Shown here one piece after another: positions 6,149 to 14,170 of a DNA stretch of 64,000 bases. Source of the stretch: Gallionella sp. (lineage in GTDB: Bacteria; Pseudomonadota; Gammaproteobacteria; Burkholderiales; Gallionellaceae); assembly GCA_028689145.1 (NCBI GenBank), contig JAQTWT010000010.1, forward strand, positions 51,116-115,115, given 5' to 3'. A program made the translations under genes and the position numbers. Below the pieces are notes generated by a model, which was given only the letters and a program-made list of their open reading frames with translations, had not been told where the DNA came from and ran no database searches. The stretch's first letter is position 1; each line of letters begins with the position of its first letter.

Positions 6149-8614
6149 ATGATGACGAAAAATAAAATGCGGCTGGTCGTGGTGGGCAACGGCATGGCCG
6201 GGATAAGGGCGGTTGAAGAGCTGTTGAAGCTTTCCCCCGATCTCTATGACATCACGGTTTTCGGTGCAGAGCCGCATCCGAATTACAACCGCATTCTGCT
6301 GTCTCCGGTGCTGGCCGGGGAGATGACGATACAGGATATCATCCTGAATCCGCTCGACTGGTATCGCGATAACGGCATTACATTGCACCTTGGAAAGCGT
6401 ATCGAGCGCATTGATCGCGCAAGACGCAAAGTGATCGCCGCCGACGGCTTCGAGGCCGACTACGACCGCTTGCTGCTGGCAACGGGATCGACGCCGTTCA
6501 TCCCGCCGATTCCGGGCAACGACCTGCCTGGGGTGATCGGTTATCGCGACATTCGCGACACCGATGAAATGATCGCAGCGGCACGCGAACATCGCCATGC
6601 GGTGGTGATCGGCGGCGGCTTGCTGGGGCTGGAGGCCGCCAACGGCCTGCGCCAGCGCGGTATGGCTGTGACGGTCGTACACCTGATGCCCTGGCTGATG
6701 GAGCGCCAGCTCGACAAGGCAGCAGCCGATATGCTGAAGACCTCGCTCGAAGCGCGCGGTCTCAAGTTCCTGCTGGAGAAGCAGACCGAGGCACTGATAC
6801 GCGGCGAGTCGGGCCGTGTGGCCGCGTTGCGTTTCAAGGATGGCCTGGAGATTCCCGCCGACCTCGTGGTGGTAGCCGCCGGCATCCGCCCCAGCATGGC
6901 GCTGGCCGAATCCGCCGGTCTGTACTGCAATCGCGGCATTGTGGTGAACGATACGATGCAGACCTACGATCCCCGCATCTACGCCGTCGGCGAATGCGTG
7001 TCGCACCGCGGCATCGCCTATGGGCTGGTCGCGCCGCTGTTCGATCAGGCCAGGGTCTGCGCCAATCATCTGGCGCACTACGGCATCGCGCGTTACACGG
7101 GTTCTGTGACCTCGACCAAGCTCAAGGTGACCGGTATCGACCTGTTTTCCGCAGGCGACTTCATGGGCGGCGAGGGCACCGAAGAGATCGTCCTGCATGA
7201 TCCGGCTGGCAATGTGTACAAGAAGCTGGTGGTGAAGAACGACATCCTGGTCGGCGCCGTGCTGTACGGCGACACGGCGGACGGGGCCTGGTATTTCCAG
7301 CTGGTCAAGGACGGGCAAAACATCCACGAGATACGCGACCATCTGATGTTCGGCCAGAACCATATCGGCGACGTCGGCCATGCCGGCCAGTCCAAGGCGT
7401 CCGGCATGCCGGACGAGGCCGAGGTGTGCGGCTGCAATGGCGTGTGCAAGGGCGACATCGTCAAGGCGATCAAGAGCCACGGCCTGTTCACGCTGGATGA
7501 CGTGCGCAAGCACACCAAGGCATCCTCTTCGTGCGGATCGTGCACCGGTCTGGTCGAGCAGATTCTCGCCTCGACGGTGGGCGGGGCTTACACGCCGTCG
7601 CAATCGAAGGACAAGGCGGTGTGCTGCTGCACCGACCATTCCCATGGCGTGGTGCGCGAGGCGATCCGCAGCCAGCACCTGATCGCGATCCCCGACGTGA
7701 TGAAGGCGCTGGAGTGGAAGACACCCAACGGCTGCGCATCCTGCCGTCCGGCGTTGAACTACTACTTGATCTCGACCTGGCCGGGCGAGGCGAAGGACGA
7801 CCCGCAGTCGCGCTTCATCAACGAGCGCGCGCACGCCAACATCCAGAGGGACGGCACCTATAGCGTGGTGCCGCGCATGTGGGGTGGGTTGACCACGCCT
7901 GCCGAGCTGCGCGCGATTGCCGATGTGGCGGAGAAATATCGCGTGCCGACGGTGAAGATGACAGGCGGCGCGCGTGTCGATCTGCTCGGCATCAAGAAGG
8001 AAGACCTGCCGAAAATCTGGGCCGAACTCGGCGCAGCCGGCATGGTTTCCGGCCATGCCTACGGCAAGAGCATACGCACGGTGAAGACCTGCGTCGGCGC
8101 CGAGCATTGCCGTTTCGGCACCCAGCGTTCGATGGACATGGGCGTCAAGCTGGAGAAGATGCTGTTCGGCATGTGGAGCCCGCACAAGGTCAAGCTCGCG
8201 GTTTCCGGTTGCCCGCGCAATTGTGCCGAGGCCGGCATCAAGGACATCGGCATCATCGGCGTCGATTCCGGTTACGAGCTGTATGTCGCCGGCAATGGCG
8301 GCATCAAGACCGAGGTGGCCGAATTCCTGTGCAAGGTGAAGAGCGACGATGATGTCATGGAGTATTCCGGCGCTTTCCTGCAGCTCTATCGCGAGCAGGG
8401 CTACTACATGGAGCGCACCTGCCATTACGTCGCCCGCGTCGGACTCGACCATGTCAAGGCGGCGGTGGTGAACGATGCGCCGGAACGCCGGGCGCTCTAC
8501 GAACGCCTGCTGTTTGCCCTGCAGGATTACGAAGACCCCTGGCAGCAGGCGGTGCAGCAGCCGGCGGTGCGGCGCGAATACGAAGTCATTCAAATTAAGG
8601 GAGTAACGGCATGA
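6149..8614 (+). CDS. nirB: Assimilatory nitrite reductase, large subunit
   Basis: An 821-residue NirB that reduces nitrite to ammonium with NAD(P)H. In order: FAD/NAD(P)H oxidoreductase domain (VVVGNGMAGIRAVEEL at the start, second dinucleotide fold VVIGGGLLGLEAANGL), two BFD-like [2Fe-2S] segments (CGCNGVCKGD, then CCCTDHSHG to CASCRPALN), the ferredoxin-like half-domain, and the sirohaem/[4Fe-4S] domain with Cys 648 and 654 (CVGAEHC) and 688 and 692 (CPRNC). Length and domain order are normal. GAGG precedes the ATG by 6 bases. It overlaps nirD by 4 bases. Its cofactor synthesis gene (cysG) is not in the window. Confidence 0.95.
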   Translation: MMTKNKMRLVVVGNGMAGIRAVEELLKLSPDLYDITVFGAEPHPNYNRILLSPVLAGEMTIQDIILNPLDWYRDNGITLHLGKRIERIDRARRKVIAADGFEADYDRLLLATGSTPFIPPIPGNDLPGVIGYRDIRDTDEMIAAAREHRHAVVIGGGLLGLEAANGLRQRGMAVTVVHLMPWLMERQLDKAAADMLKTSLEARGLKFLLEKQTEALIRGESGRVAALRFKDGLEIPADLVVVAAGIRPSMALAESAGLYCNRGIVVNDTMQTYDPRIYAVGECVSHRGIAYGLVAPLFDQARVCANHLAHYGIARYTGSVTSTKLKVTGIDLFSAGDFMGGEGTEEIVLHDPAGNVYKKLVVKNDILVGAVLYGDTADGAWYFQLVKDGQNIHEIRDHLMFGQNHIGDVGHAGQSKASGMPDEAEVCGCNGVCKGDIVKAIKSHGLFTLDDVRKHTKASSSCGSCTGLVEQILASTVGGAYTPSQSKDKAVCCCTDHSHGVVREAIRSQHLIAIPDVMKALEWKTPNGCASCRPALNYYLISTWPGEAKDDPQSRFINERAHANIQRDGTYSVVPRMWGGLTTPAELRAIADVAEKYRVPTVKMTGGARVDLLGIKKEDLPKIWAELGAAGMVSGHAYGKSIRTVKTCVGAEHCRFGTQRSMDMGVKLEKMLFGMWSPHKVKLAVSGCPRNCAEAGIKDIGIIGVDSGYELYVAGNGGIKTEVAEFLCKVKSDDDVMEYSGAFLQLYREQGYYMERTCHYVARVGLDHVKAAVVNDAPERRALYERLLFALQDYEDPWQQAVQQPAVRREYEVIQIKGVTA

Positions 8615-8925
8615 GCGGCTGGATCGGGGTCTGCGCGCTGGAAGATATCGCCCCGCAGGGCAGCCGCGTCGTGGTGTCGGAACAGGGCGACATCGCGCTG
8701 TTCCGCACCGCGGATGATCGGATATTCGCAATGCACGACAAATGCCCGCACCGGGGCGGGCCGCTGTCGCAGGGCATCGTTCACGGCGAGACCGTCACCT
8801 GCCCATTGCATGGCTGGAAGATCGGCCTGAAGGATGGCGAGGCGGCGGCGCCGGACCAGGGCTGTGCCAGGAGCTTCGAAGCCAGACTGGATGGCGGCCT
8901 GGTCTGGCTGAAGTTCGAGCGATGA
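8611..8925 (+). CDS. nirD: Nitrite reductase small subunit (Rieske type)
   Basis: A 104-residue NirD with a complete Rieske-type [2Fe-2S] motif: CPHRGGPLSQG followed by TCPLHGWKI, both with the Cys-x-His ligand pairs. NirD partners NirB in the cytoplasm. Many NirD proteins lack the ligands, so this is a cluster-bearing version. Its ATG overlaps the nirB stop (ATGA), which implies coupled translation. It is followed by a 271-base non-coding stretch bounded by inverted repeats. Confidence 0.9.
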   Translation: MSGWIGVCALEDIAPQGSRVVVSEQGDIALFRTADDRIFAMHDKCPHRGGPLSQGIVHGETVTCPLHGWKIGLKDGEAAAPDQGCARSFEARLDGGLVWLKFER

Positions 8926-8955
8926 GTGTGAGTCTGCCATGCAAGCAGGCCGGGA

Positions 8956-9202
8956 CATGATCCTAGAAACCTCAGTTGACCGCTCCACTTGGTACGCATG
9001 ATCTTGAACAGAAAAATGTTTTCTGGTTTATCCACGCTCACCGTTTGGGTGAGTCGCTACAGCACGTATTGCACGTCCCTCCCGGCGCATGGCGGCGTTG
9101 CTTCTCCTCGGAATGGAACGACCATTCCTCGTCGTCGCGCCTTGCCCTGCACCGCGATGAACGCACACTACATGCCGTCCAACGGAGGATTCTAGGATGA
9201 TG
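8956..9202 (+). repeat. 247-bp segment bounded by 23-bp imperfect inverted repeats
   Basis: Bases 8956-8978 and the reverse complement of 9180-9202 agree at 20 of 23 positions (core ATCCTAGAA). The right arm contains the GGAGG and the ATG of nasA. Inside lies a perfect 7-bp hairpin at 9110-9128 (GGAATGG/CCATTCC). No convincing gene is present between the arms. The shape resembles a small non-autonomous transposable element or a degraded insertion sequence; I cannot name the family and see no clear target duplication. Confidence 0.4.
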
Positions 9203-11917
9203 GAAACGAAATCGACCTGTCCATACTGCGGCATCGGCTGCGGCGTCATTATCGAGCACGATGGTGCAAGGATTAGCGGCGTGCGCGGCGATCCGGACCA
9301 TCCGGCCAACTTTGGACGGCTCTGCACCAAGGGAGGTTCGCTGCACCTGACCATGACGGCGCAGGCGATGTCGGTCAGGTTGCGCTATCCGGAGTTGCGC
9401 GCCACGCGTGCCGCGCCGCGCCAGCGCGTGAGCTGGGAAGCAGCACTCGAACAGGCGACGGAGCGCTTCGCCGAGGCCATCGCGGAGCATGGCCCGAATA
9501 GCGTTGCCTTCTACATCAGCGGCCAGTTGCTGACCGAGGACTATTACGTTTTCAACAAACTGGCGAAGGGGCTGATAGGCACCAACAATATCGACACCAA
9601 CTCGCGCCTGTGCATGAGTTCGGCAGTGGCGGGCTACAAGGCAACACTGGGTTCGGATGCGCCGCCTTGCTGCTACGAGGACATCGATCATGCCGATTGC
9701 CTGCTGGTCGCCGGTTCCAACACCGCGTGGGCGCATCCGGTGCTGTTTCGCCGCATCGAGGATGCGAGAGCGGCGCGTCCGCAGATGAAAATGATCGTCG
9801 TCGATCCGCGCCGCACCGACACTGCCGAGGCCGCCGATCTGCATCTGGCCATACTGCCCGGCACGGACATCGCGCTCTACAACGCGATGCTTCATGTGCT
9901 GCTGTGGGAAGACTTGATAGATGACGATTACATCCGCGACCATACCGAGGGATTCGATGCGCTGAAGCGCAAGGTGCGCGAATACACGCCGGAAATGGCT
10001 GCGGCGATATGCGGGGTGAAGGCCGAGGATATCGTCACCGCCGCGCGCTGGTTCGGCGAAGCCGGAACCTCGCTTTCCCTGTACTGCCAGGGGCTGAACC
10101 AGTCGAGTCACGGCACGGACAACAACGCGGCGCTGATCCATTTGCATCTCGCCACCGGCAAGATCGGCAAGCCCGGTTGCGGGCCGTTCTCGCTGACGGG
10201 GCAACCCAATGCGATGGGCGGGCGCGAGGTCGGCGGCATGGCGAATCTGCTCTCCGCGCATCGCGACATGAACAACGCCAAACATCGGGCCGAGGTGGCT
10301 CGGCTCTGGGATGTGGTCGATGTGCCGGACAAGCCGGGGCTGACCGCGGTGGAACTTTTCGATGCGATGCATCGCGGCGAAATTAAGGCGCTCTGGATCG
10401 CCTGCACCAACCCGGCGCAATCGTTGCCCGATCTGAATCATGTGCATGAAGCGCTGGCGGCCTGTCCCTTTGTGGTGGTGCAGGAGGTGACACCACATAC
10501 CGATACGGCCGCCTATGCTGATCTGCTGCTGCCTGCCGCAGGCTGGGGCGAGAAGGACGGGACGGTCACCAACTCGGAGCGGCGCATCTCGCGCGTGCAA
10601 GCCGCCGTGCCGCCGCCCGGCGAGGCCAGAGCCGACTGGAGCATTGCCGCGGACTTCGCGCGGCGATTGGAGCTGCGCATAGCCGGACGAGGCGCTATCG
10701 GCGGTGCGACATTGTTTACTTATCGTTCCGCCGAGGAAATCTTCAACGAACATCGCGCCACGACGGCGGGCCGCGATTTGGATATCAGCGGCCTGTCCTA
10801 TGCGCTGCTGGAGGCAGTCGGCCCGCAGCAATGGCCTTTCCCTGTAGATGCTGCGCAGGGATGCCCGCGCCTGTATGCGGACGGCCGGTTTCAGACCGCC
10901 AGCGGCCGAGCCCGATTCGGCGCAGTCGAGCATCGTCCGACCGCCGAGGCCACCGACGCACGTTATCCGCTGCATCTCAACAGTGGCCGCCTGCGCGACC
11001 AGTGGCATGGCATGAGCCGTACCGGTGTGGTGCCGCGTCTCTATGCCCATGCACCCGATCCGGTCATCGAAATGAGTGCGCGCGACATGGAGCGGCGCGG
11101 GATAGTCGACGGCGACCTGGTGTGCGTCAAAAGCAGGCGAGGCACGTTGATTTTGCGCGCGACGCAATCGACCACCTTGCGTCCTGCGCAAAGCCATATT
11201 CCGATGCACTGGGGAGGCCGCTTCATGCGCGGCCTAGGCGTCAATGCGCTGACATCCGCCAGTGTCGATCCGGCCTCATTCCAGCCCGAACTTAAGCATG
11301 CCGCAGTCCAGGTCGAGAAATTTGCAACGGCCTGGCAACTGGTTGTCATGCGGCGAGACGATCAGGGAGGGCTGCGCGAGTCGTTGCAACCCTGGCTGGC
11401 CCGTTTTGATTATGCGACGCTGACTTCGACGGGGCGCGATGAAGATATCGTTCTCATGCATGCATGGGGGCAATCGGAGGGCACGTTGCCCTCAGCCGAT
11501 ATATTGAACGAATTGAGTGCAGACATGGGGTTGGATGATCCGGCGATACTGATGTTCAGCGATACGCGCCGCGGCATTGCCAAACGCGCCTTGATCCGGG
11601 ACGGTCGTTTGGTCGGAGCCCTGCTGTGCCATGAAACCCGATCTGCCGACTGGCTGATCGACATCATCGTGCGAGGCAGCGATACTCAGGCGCTACGCAA
11701 ATGGCTGCTGGCACCACTGAGCAGTCCGCCAAGCTCCGCTCCGGCTCGGGGGCGGGTGGTATGCAACTGCTTCGACGTTTCGGAAAACGAAATCGCTGCC
11801 GACCTCGCAGCCGGCCTCGATCTGGCCGCGCTGCAAAGCAAGCGGAAATGCGGAACCTCTTGCGGCTCTTGTCTGCCAGAGTTGCGGCGCATGACTATTC
11901 AATGCAATGGCGCATGA
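9197..11917 (+). CDS. nasA: Assimilatory nitrate reductase, catalytic subunit
   Basis: A 906-residue molybdopterin (bis-MGD) enzyme reducing nitrate to nitrite in the cytoplasm. The N-terminus has the [4Fe-4S] motif CPYCGIGC, with a fourth Cys in RLCTKGG; the middle is the molybdopterin oxidoreductase domain (CQGLNQSSHGTDNNAAL, GQPNAMGGREVGGM); a molydopterin-binding domain follows near residues 590-710; the C-terminus is a BFD-like [2Fe-2S] domain (VVCNCFDVSENEI, then KCGTSCGSC). GGAGG lies 8 bases before the ATG. No NasB flavoprotein is adjacent, so its electron donor is encoded elsewhere or is ferredoxin. Last gene of the nitrate operon. Confidence 0.95.
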   Translation: MMETKSTCPYCGIGCGVIIEHDGARISGVRGDPDHPANFGRLCTKGGSLHLTMTAQAMSVRLRYPELRATRAAPRQRVSWEAALEQATERFAEAIAEHGPNSVAFYISGQLLTEDYYVFNKLAKGLIGTNNIDTNSRLCMSSAVAGYKATLGSDAPPCCYEDIDHADCLLVAGSNTAWAHPVLFRRIEDARAARPQMKMIVVDPRRTDTAEAADLHLAILPGTDIALYNAMLHVLLWEDLIDDDYIRDHTEGFDALKRKVREYTPEMAAAICGVKAEDIVTAARWFGEAGTSLSLYCQGLNQSSHGTDNNAALIHLHLATGKIGKPGCGPFSLTGQPNAMGGREVGGMANLLSAHRDMNNAKHRAEVARLWDVVDVPDKPGLTAVELFDAMHRGEIKALWIACTNPAQSLPDLNHVHEALAACPFVVVQEVTPHTDTAAYADLLLPAAGWGEKDGTVTNSERRISRVQAAVPPPGEARADWSIAADFARRLELRIAGRGAIGGATLFTYRSAEEIFNEHRATTAGRDLDISGLSYALLEAVGPQQWPFPVDAAQGCPRLYADGRFQTASGRARFGAVEHRPTAEATDARYPLHLNSGRLRDQWHGMSRTGVVPRLYAHAPDPVIEMSARDMERRGIVDGDLVCVKSRRGTLILRATQSTTLRPAQSHIPMHWGGRFMRGLGVNALTSASVDPASFQPELKHAAVQVEKFATAWQLVVMRRDDQGGLRESLQPWLARFDYATLTSTGRDEDIVLMHAWGQSEGTLPSADILNELSADMGLDDPAILMFSDTRRGIAKRALIRDGRLVGALLCHETRSADWLIDIIVRGSDTQALRKWLLAPLSSPPSSAPARGRVVCNCFDVSENEIAADLAAGLDLAALQSKRKCGTSCGSCLPELRRMTIQCNGA

Positions 11918-11949
11918 AATTCAACCCCGGGACATGGTGGGGATTTCAT
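11914..11949 (+). other. Inverted repeat at the end of nasA
   Basis: ATGAAAT-TCAA-CCCC pairs with GGGG-ATTTCAT to give an 11-bp stem with a 4-base bulge, starting inside the nasA stop. There is no T run, so it may be an RNA-stabilising or Rho-linked hairpin rather than an intrinsic terminator. Confidence 0.3.
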
Positions 11950-12132
11950 GTGTCGCTATTAGACGAGAGTCCGATTTTGACCTTGGATTCAAAATTTGAA
12001 CTGGGAATGTAACTTTTATCACAGACTATATGACGAATAGTTCTTAATATTGCAAACTGCGGTATTTACCATAATGAGTTAAATAGATATTTTTCAATAC
12101 CGTTCCACCACCATATTTTTGAAGGAGTTTTT

Positions 12133-12696
12133 GTGAAGACATTATTGATAGCTGCAGCAGCTTTTATAACTCCATTTATTAGCACACTGGCCAATGCTGG
12201 TGATGACGCGTTGCTGGGCGAGGCACGCAATGTGGCAACAACATTGCCCCCAAAACTGCTTGCTTCTTTGCAAGAAGAAATCAAAAAATCAGGCTTGGAA
12301 GGAGCAATTCCCGTCTGTAAAGATATGGCACCAAAGATGGCTGGCGAGATATCCAAACAGACCGGCTGGAAAATAAAGCGTGTTAGCCTCAAAGTACGCA
12401 ATGATGCGCGCGCGATCCCGGATGAATGGGAAAAATCAGCTCTCGAAGACTTTGACAAGCGGGCTGCTGCCGGCGAATCACCCGCACAAATGGAAAAGGG
12501 CGAGAAAGTTGGCTCTGAATATCGCTACGTGAAAGCACTGCCGGTGCAGCAGCTTTGCCTCAATTGTCATGGCCCCGCAGATCAGCTTAGCCCTGCTGTC
12601 AAATCCGTTCTTGGCCAACACTACCCAAACGATCACGCAACCGGTTACTCGGTAGGCCAGATTCGGGGCGCAATCAGTGTGCGTAAACCACTCTAA
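12133..12696 (+). CDS. DUF3365 haem-binding exported protein
   Basis: A 187-residue protein with a signal peptide (MKTLLIAAAAFITPFISTLANA) and a DUF3365/Tll0287-like domain containing a single c-type haem motif CLNCH (LCLNCHGPAD). Proteins of this family are periplasmic haem proteins, often coupled to sensor domains; here the domain stands alone. It starts with GTG, with AAGGAG 5 bases before it. It lies 215 bases after nasA, and an A/T-rich upstream region suggests its own promoter. Redox sensing or small electron carrier are both possible; the sequence does not decide. Confidence 0.7.
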   Translation: MKTLLIAAAAFITPFISTLANAGDDALLGEARNVATTLPPKLLASLQEEIKKSGLEGAIPVCKDMAPKMAGEISKQTGWKIKRVSLKVRNDARAIPDEWEKSALEDFDKRAAAGESPAQMEKGEKVGSEYRYVKALPVQQLCLNCHGPADQLSPAVKSVLGQHYPNDHATGYSVGQIRGAISVRKPL

Positions 12697-12760
12697 GCGC
12701 AAAGTAACACTAAAACCACCAGGGACGAGGTGCGCTCCAAGGGGGACTTCGCTGCTTGGA

Positions 12761-13171
12761 TTATTCCTTGCCGCAAGCTGTTTTCCACAGCGTTTCCGCA
12801 ATGCTTAGGGGCTGGACTGGCTCCCAATTCTCGATTTTATAATCCGAGCCTACTTTTTTACCTCTACCCATATTTCCAGAATGGGTAGAGGCGAAAAGCA
12901 TGCGCACTTTCCCTCCCTCGCAGTCGTATTCATGCTGTGCTTTTACCGACATGAAAGTTTTGCCACCTCTTGATAAAGGGGTGACATGATCGATCAGCGA
13001 CAACATTTGCACCTTGTGTTTTGCTCTGATAAGTGAGGTGGGGTCAACATAGACAACGAAGTAATCCGAGAGAATGTTTATTTTGACCCACTCTTCCGCT
13101 TTTGCCCATCCCGCGGCAAATGCATTACTGCAAACAGCATACAGTAATGCCATCAAAATAATTTTATACAT
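12761..13171 (-). CDS. Surface-adhesin-E-like exported protein (copy 1)
   Basis: A 136-residue exported protein with signal peptide MYKIILMALLYAVCSNAFA and a domain resembling the surface-adhesin protein E family: a WVKI strand, a YVDPTSL segment, a central YDC and a C-terminal Cys (KTAC) that could form a disulfide. Members are frequent in Betaproteobacteria and mostly uncharacterised. It shares order and pattern with the gene at 13199-13588 immediately upstream, so the two look like an old tandem duplication. No lipobox is seen, so it is probably periplasmic. Confidence 0.55.
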   Translation of the reverse strand: MYKIILMALLYAVCSNAFAAGWAKAEEWVKINILSDYFVVYVDPTSLIRAKHKVQMLSLIDHVTPLSRGGKTFMSVKAQHEYDCEGGKVRMLFASTHSGNMGRGKKVGSDYKIENWEPVQPLSIAETLWKTACGKE

Positions 13172-13198
13172 TGCGATCTGATTATTCGGTTCGGGTAT

Positions 13199-13588
13199 TT
13201 ATCTGTTCTTGCAAGCGAAATTCAACATTTCTTGATTTTCTGTGCCGGGTAAGACTGCTTCCCATTGACCAGGCTCGGCGATGTTCATAAATATGCCGCC
13301 TTTGCCCATACTTCCGAAGTAGTAGGTGGCTTGCAGTTGTCGGGCTTGTTTTTTTGTGCAGTCATATTCGACACGCTTTTTAGAAGAAGTATTGGACGAA
13401 TTGGGCAGTCTGGAATCATGCATTTCCCACATTTTTACCCTGTGGCTATACTTTGGAACAATGTTGGGGTCGGCGTACACGGTTATGCCTCCGCTGATAC
13501 CAACGTTGGATGCCGTAACCTTAACCCATTCTGCCACCGCGTTACCGCTCACTGCTGCCAGAAGCAGTATCAAAACAATTTTATTCAT
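13199..13588 (-). CDS. Surface-adhesin-E-like exported protein (copy 2)
   Basis: A 129-residue exported protein, signal peptide MNKIVLILLLAAVSGNAVA, followed by WVKV, a VYADPNIV segment, a central VEYDCTKKQAR and a C-terminal NFACKNR. The pattern matches the neighbour at 12761-13171 segment by segment, with low identity between them. It is the upstream gene of the pair, 27 bases apart on the same strand, so co-transcription is likely. Function unknown. Confidence 0.55.
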   Translation of the reverse strand: MNKIVLILLLAAVSGNAVAEWVKVTASNVGISGGITVYADPNIVPKYSHRVKMWEMHDSRLPNSSNTSSKKRVEYDCTKKQARQLQATYYFGSMGKGGIFMNIAEPGQWEAVLPGTENQEMLNFACKNR

Positions 13589-13691
13589 GCTTCCTCATTT
13601 GTTCATCCGTCAGGACAAGAGTCGCGGCTGTTGCTTATGCGGCCAAAATACCCTGTTGCGGTTTGACACTTGTGTCCCGGAGCGGGGCTCT

Positions 13692-13892
13692 TTAAAGCAG
13701 AATTCTCCAGCCGACGAGTATGTACCGCTCCAGCACGAACAGCAGTGCGAAAATAGCCAATAACAGCGCCGTAAAACGTAGTAGTCGCCACGAGAATGTG
13801 AGATAGCGCCGGTTGCGTGTGAAGATATACATCCCGCCGCTCAATGCCAACAGCAGCACAATCAACACCAGAAGCAGGCGCATTATCAACAT
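13692..13892 (-). CDS. Small membrane protein, two predicted helices
   Basis: From the ATG at 13892 a 66-residue protein with two hydrophobic segments (LLLVLIVLLLALSGGMYIF and ALLLAIFALLFVLERYIL) split by a short basic loop RNRRYLTFSWRLLR. No ribosome site is strong at any of the possible starts (13940, 13892, 13883). No named family recognised. The open frame and clean membrane topology favour a real gene. Confidence 0.45.
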   Translation of the reverse strand: MLIMRLLLVLIVLLLALSGGMYIFTRNRRYLTFSWRLLRFTALLLAIFALLFVLERYILVGWRILL

Positions 13893-14100
13893 ATGTTCGC
13901 CATTTTTACTGTTTGTTGTAAAAATATCTGCAATCCGCAATTTACGACTGCAGTTAGACAGTTATGGATACTTTCTCTATTCATGTCATGTTCCCATTGG
14001 ATTTAATACAAATTTACATGAAATTGATTGGTATATTTAATTCGCTCTCCAACTAGGCGAATTGTAAACTTCTTATTAATATCCTCATATGGAGGTTAAC

Positions 14101-14128
14101 AAAAAACAGGGCGGAGGTTTCCGCCCTG
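14101..14128 (-). terminator. Intrinsic terminator of hppA
   Basis: A perfect 9-bp stem CAGGGCGGA/TCCGCCCTG with a 4-base loop, followed on the minus strand by a run of six T. It lies 43 bases after the hppA stop. Confidence 0.85.
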
Positions 14129-14170
14129 CTGATTGTTTCAGGTAGGGGCGGGTCTGTGACCCACCCGGTT

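Noticed and set aside
5948..8731. 927-codon open frame on the minus strand opposite nirB
   Set aside because: It is the mirror of a GC-rich, strongly biased gene. The product is rich in His, Arg and Ala with no fold or motif, while the plus strand encodes a complete NirB.
8989..9195. 68-codon frame between nirD and nasA
   Set aside because: It lies inside the inverted-repeat segment, has no ribosome site, and its composition is not protein-like.
9038..11209. 723-codon open frame on the minus strand opposite nasA
   Set aside because: Same reason: antisense shadow of nasA with arginine- and histidine-rich composition and no recognisable domain.
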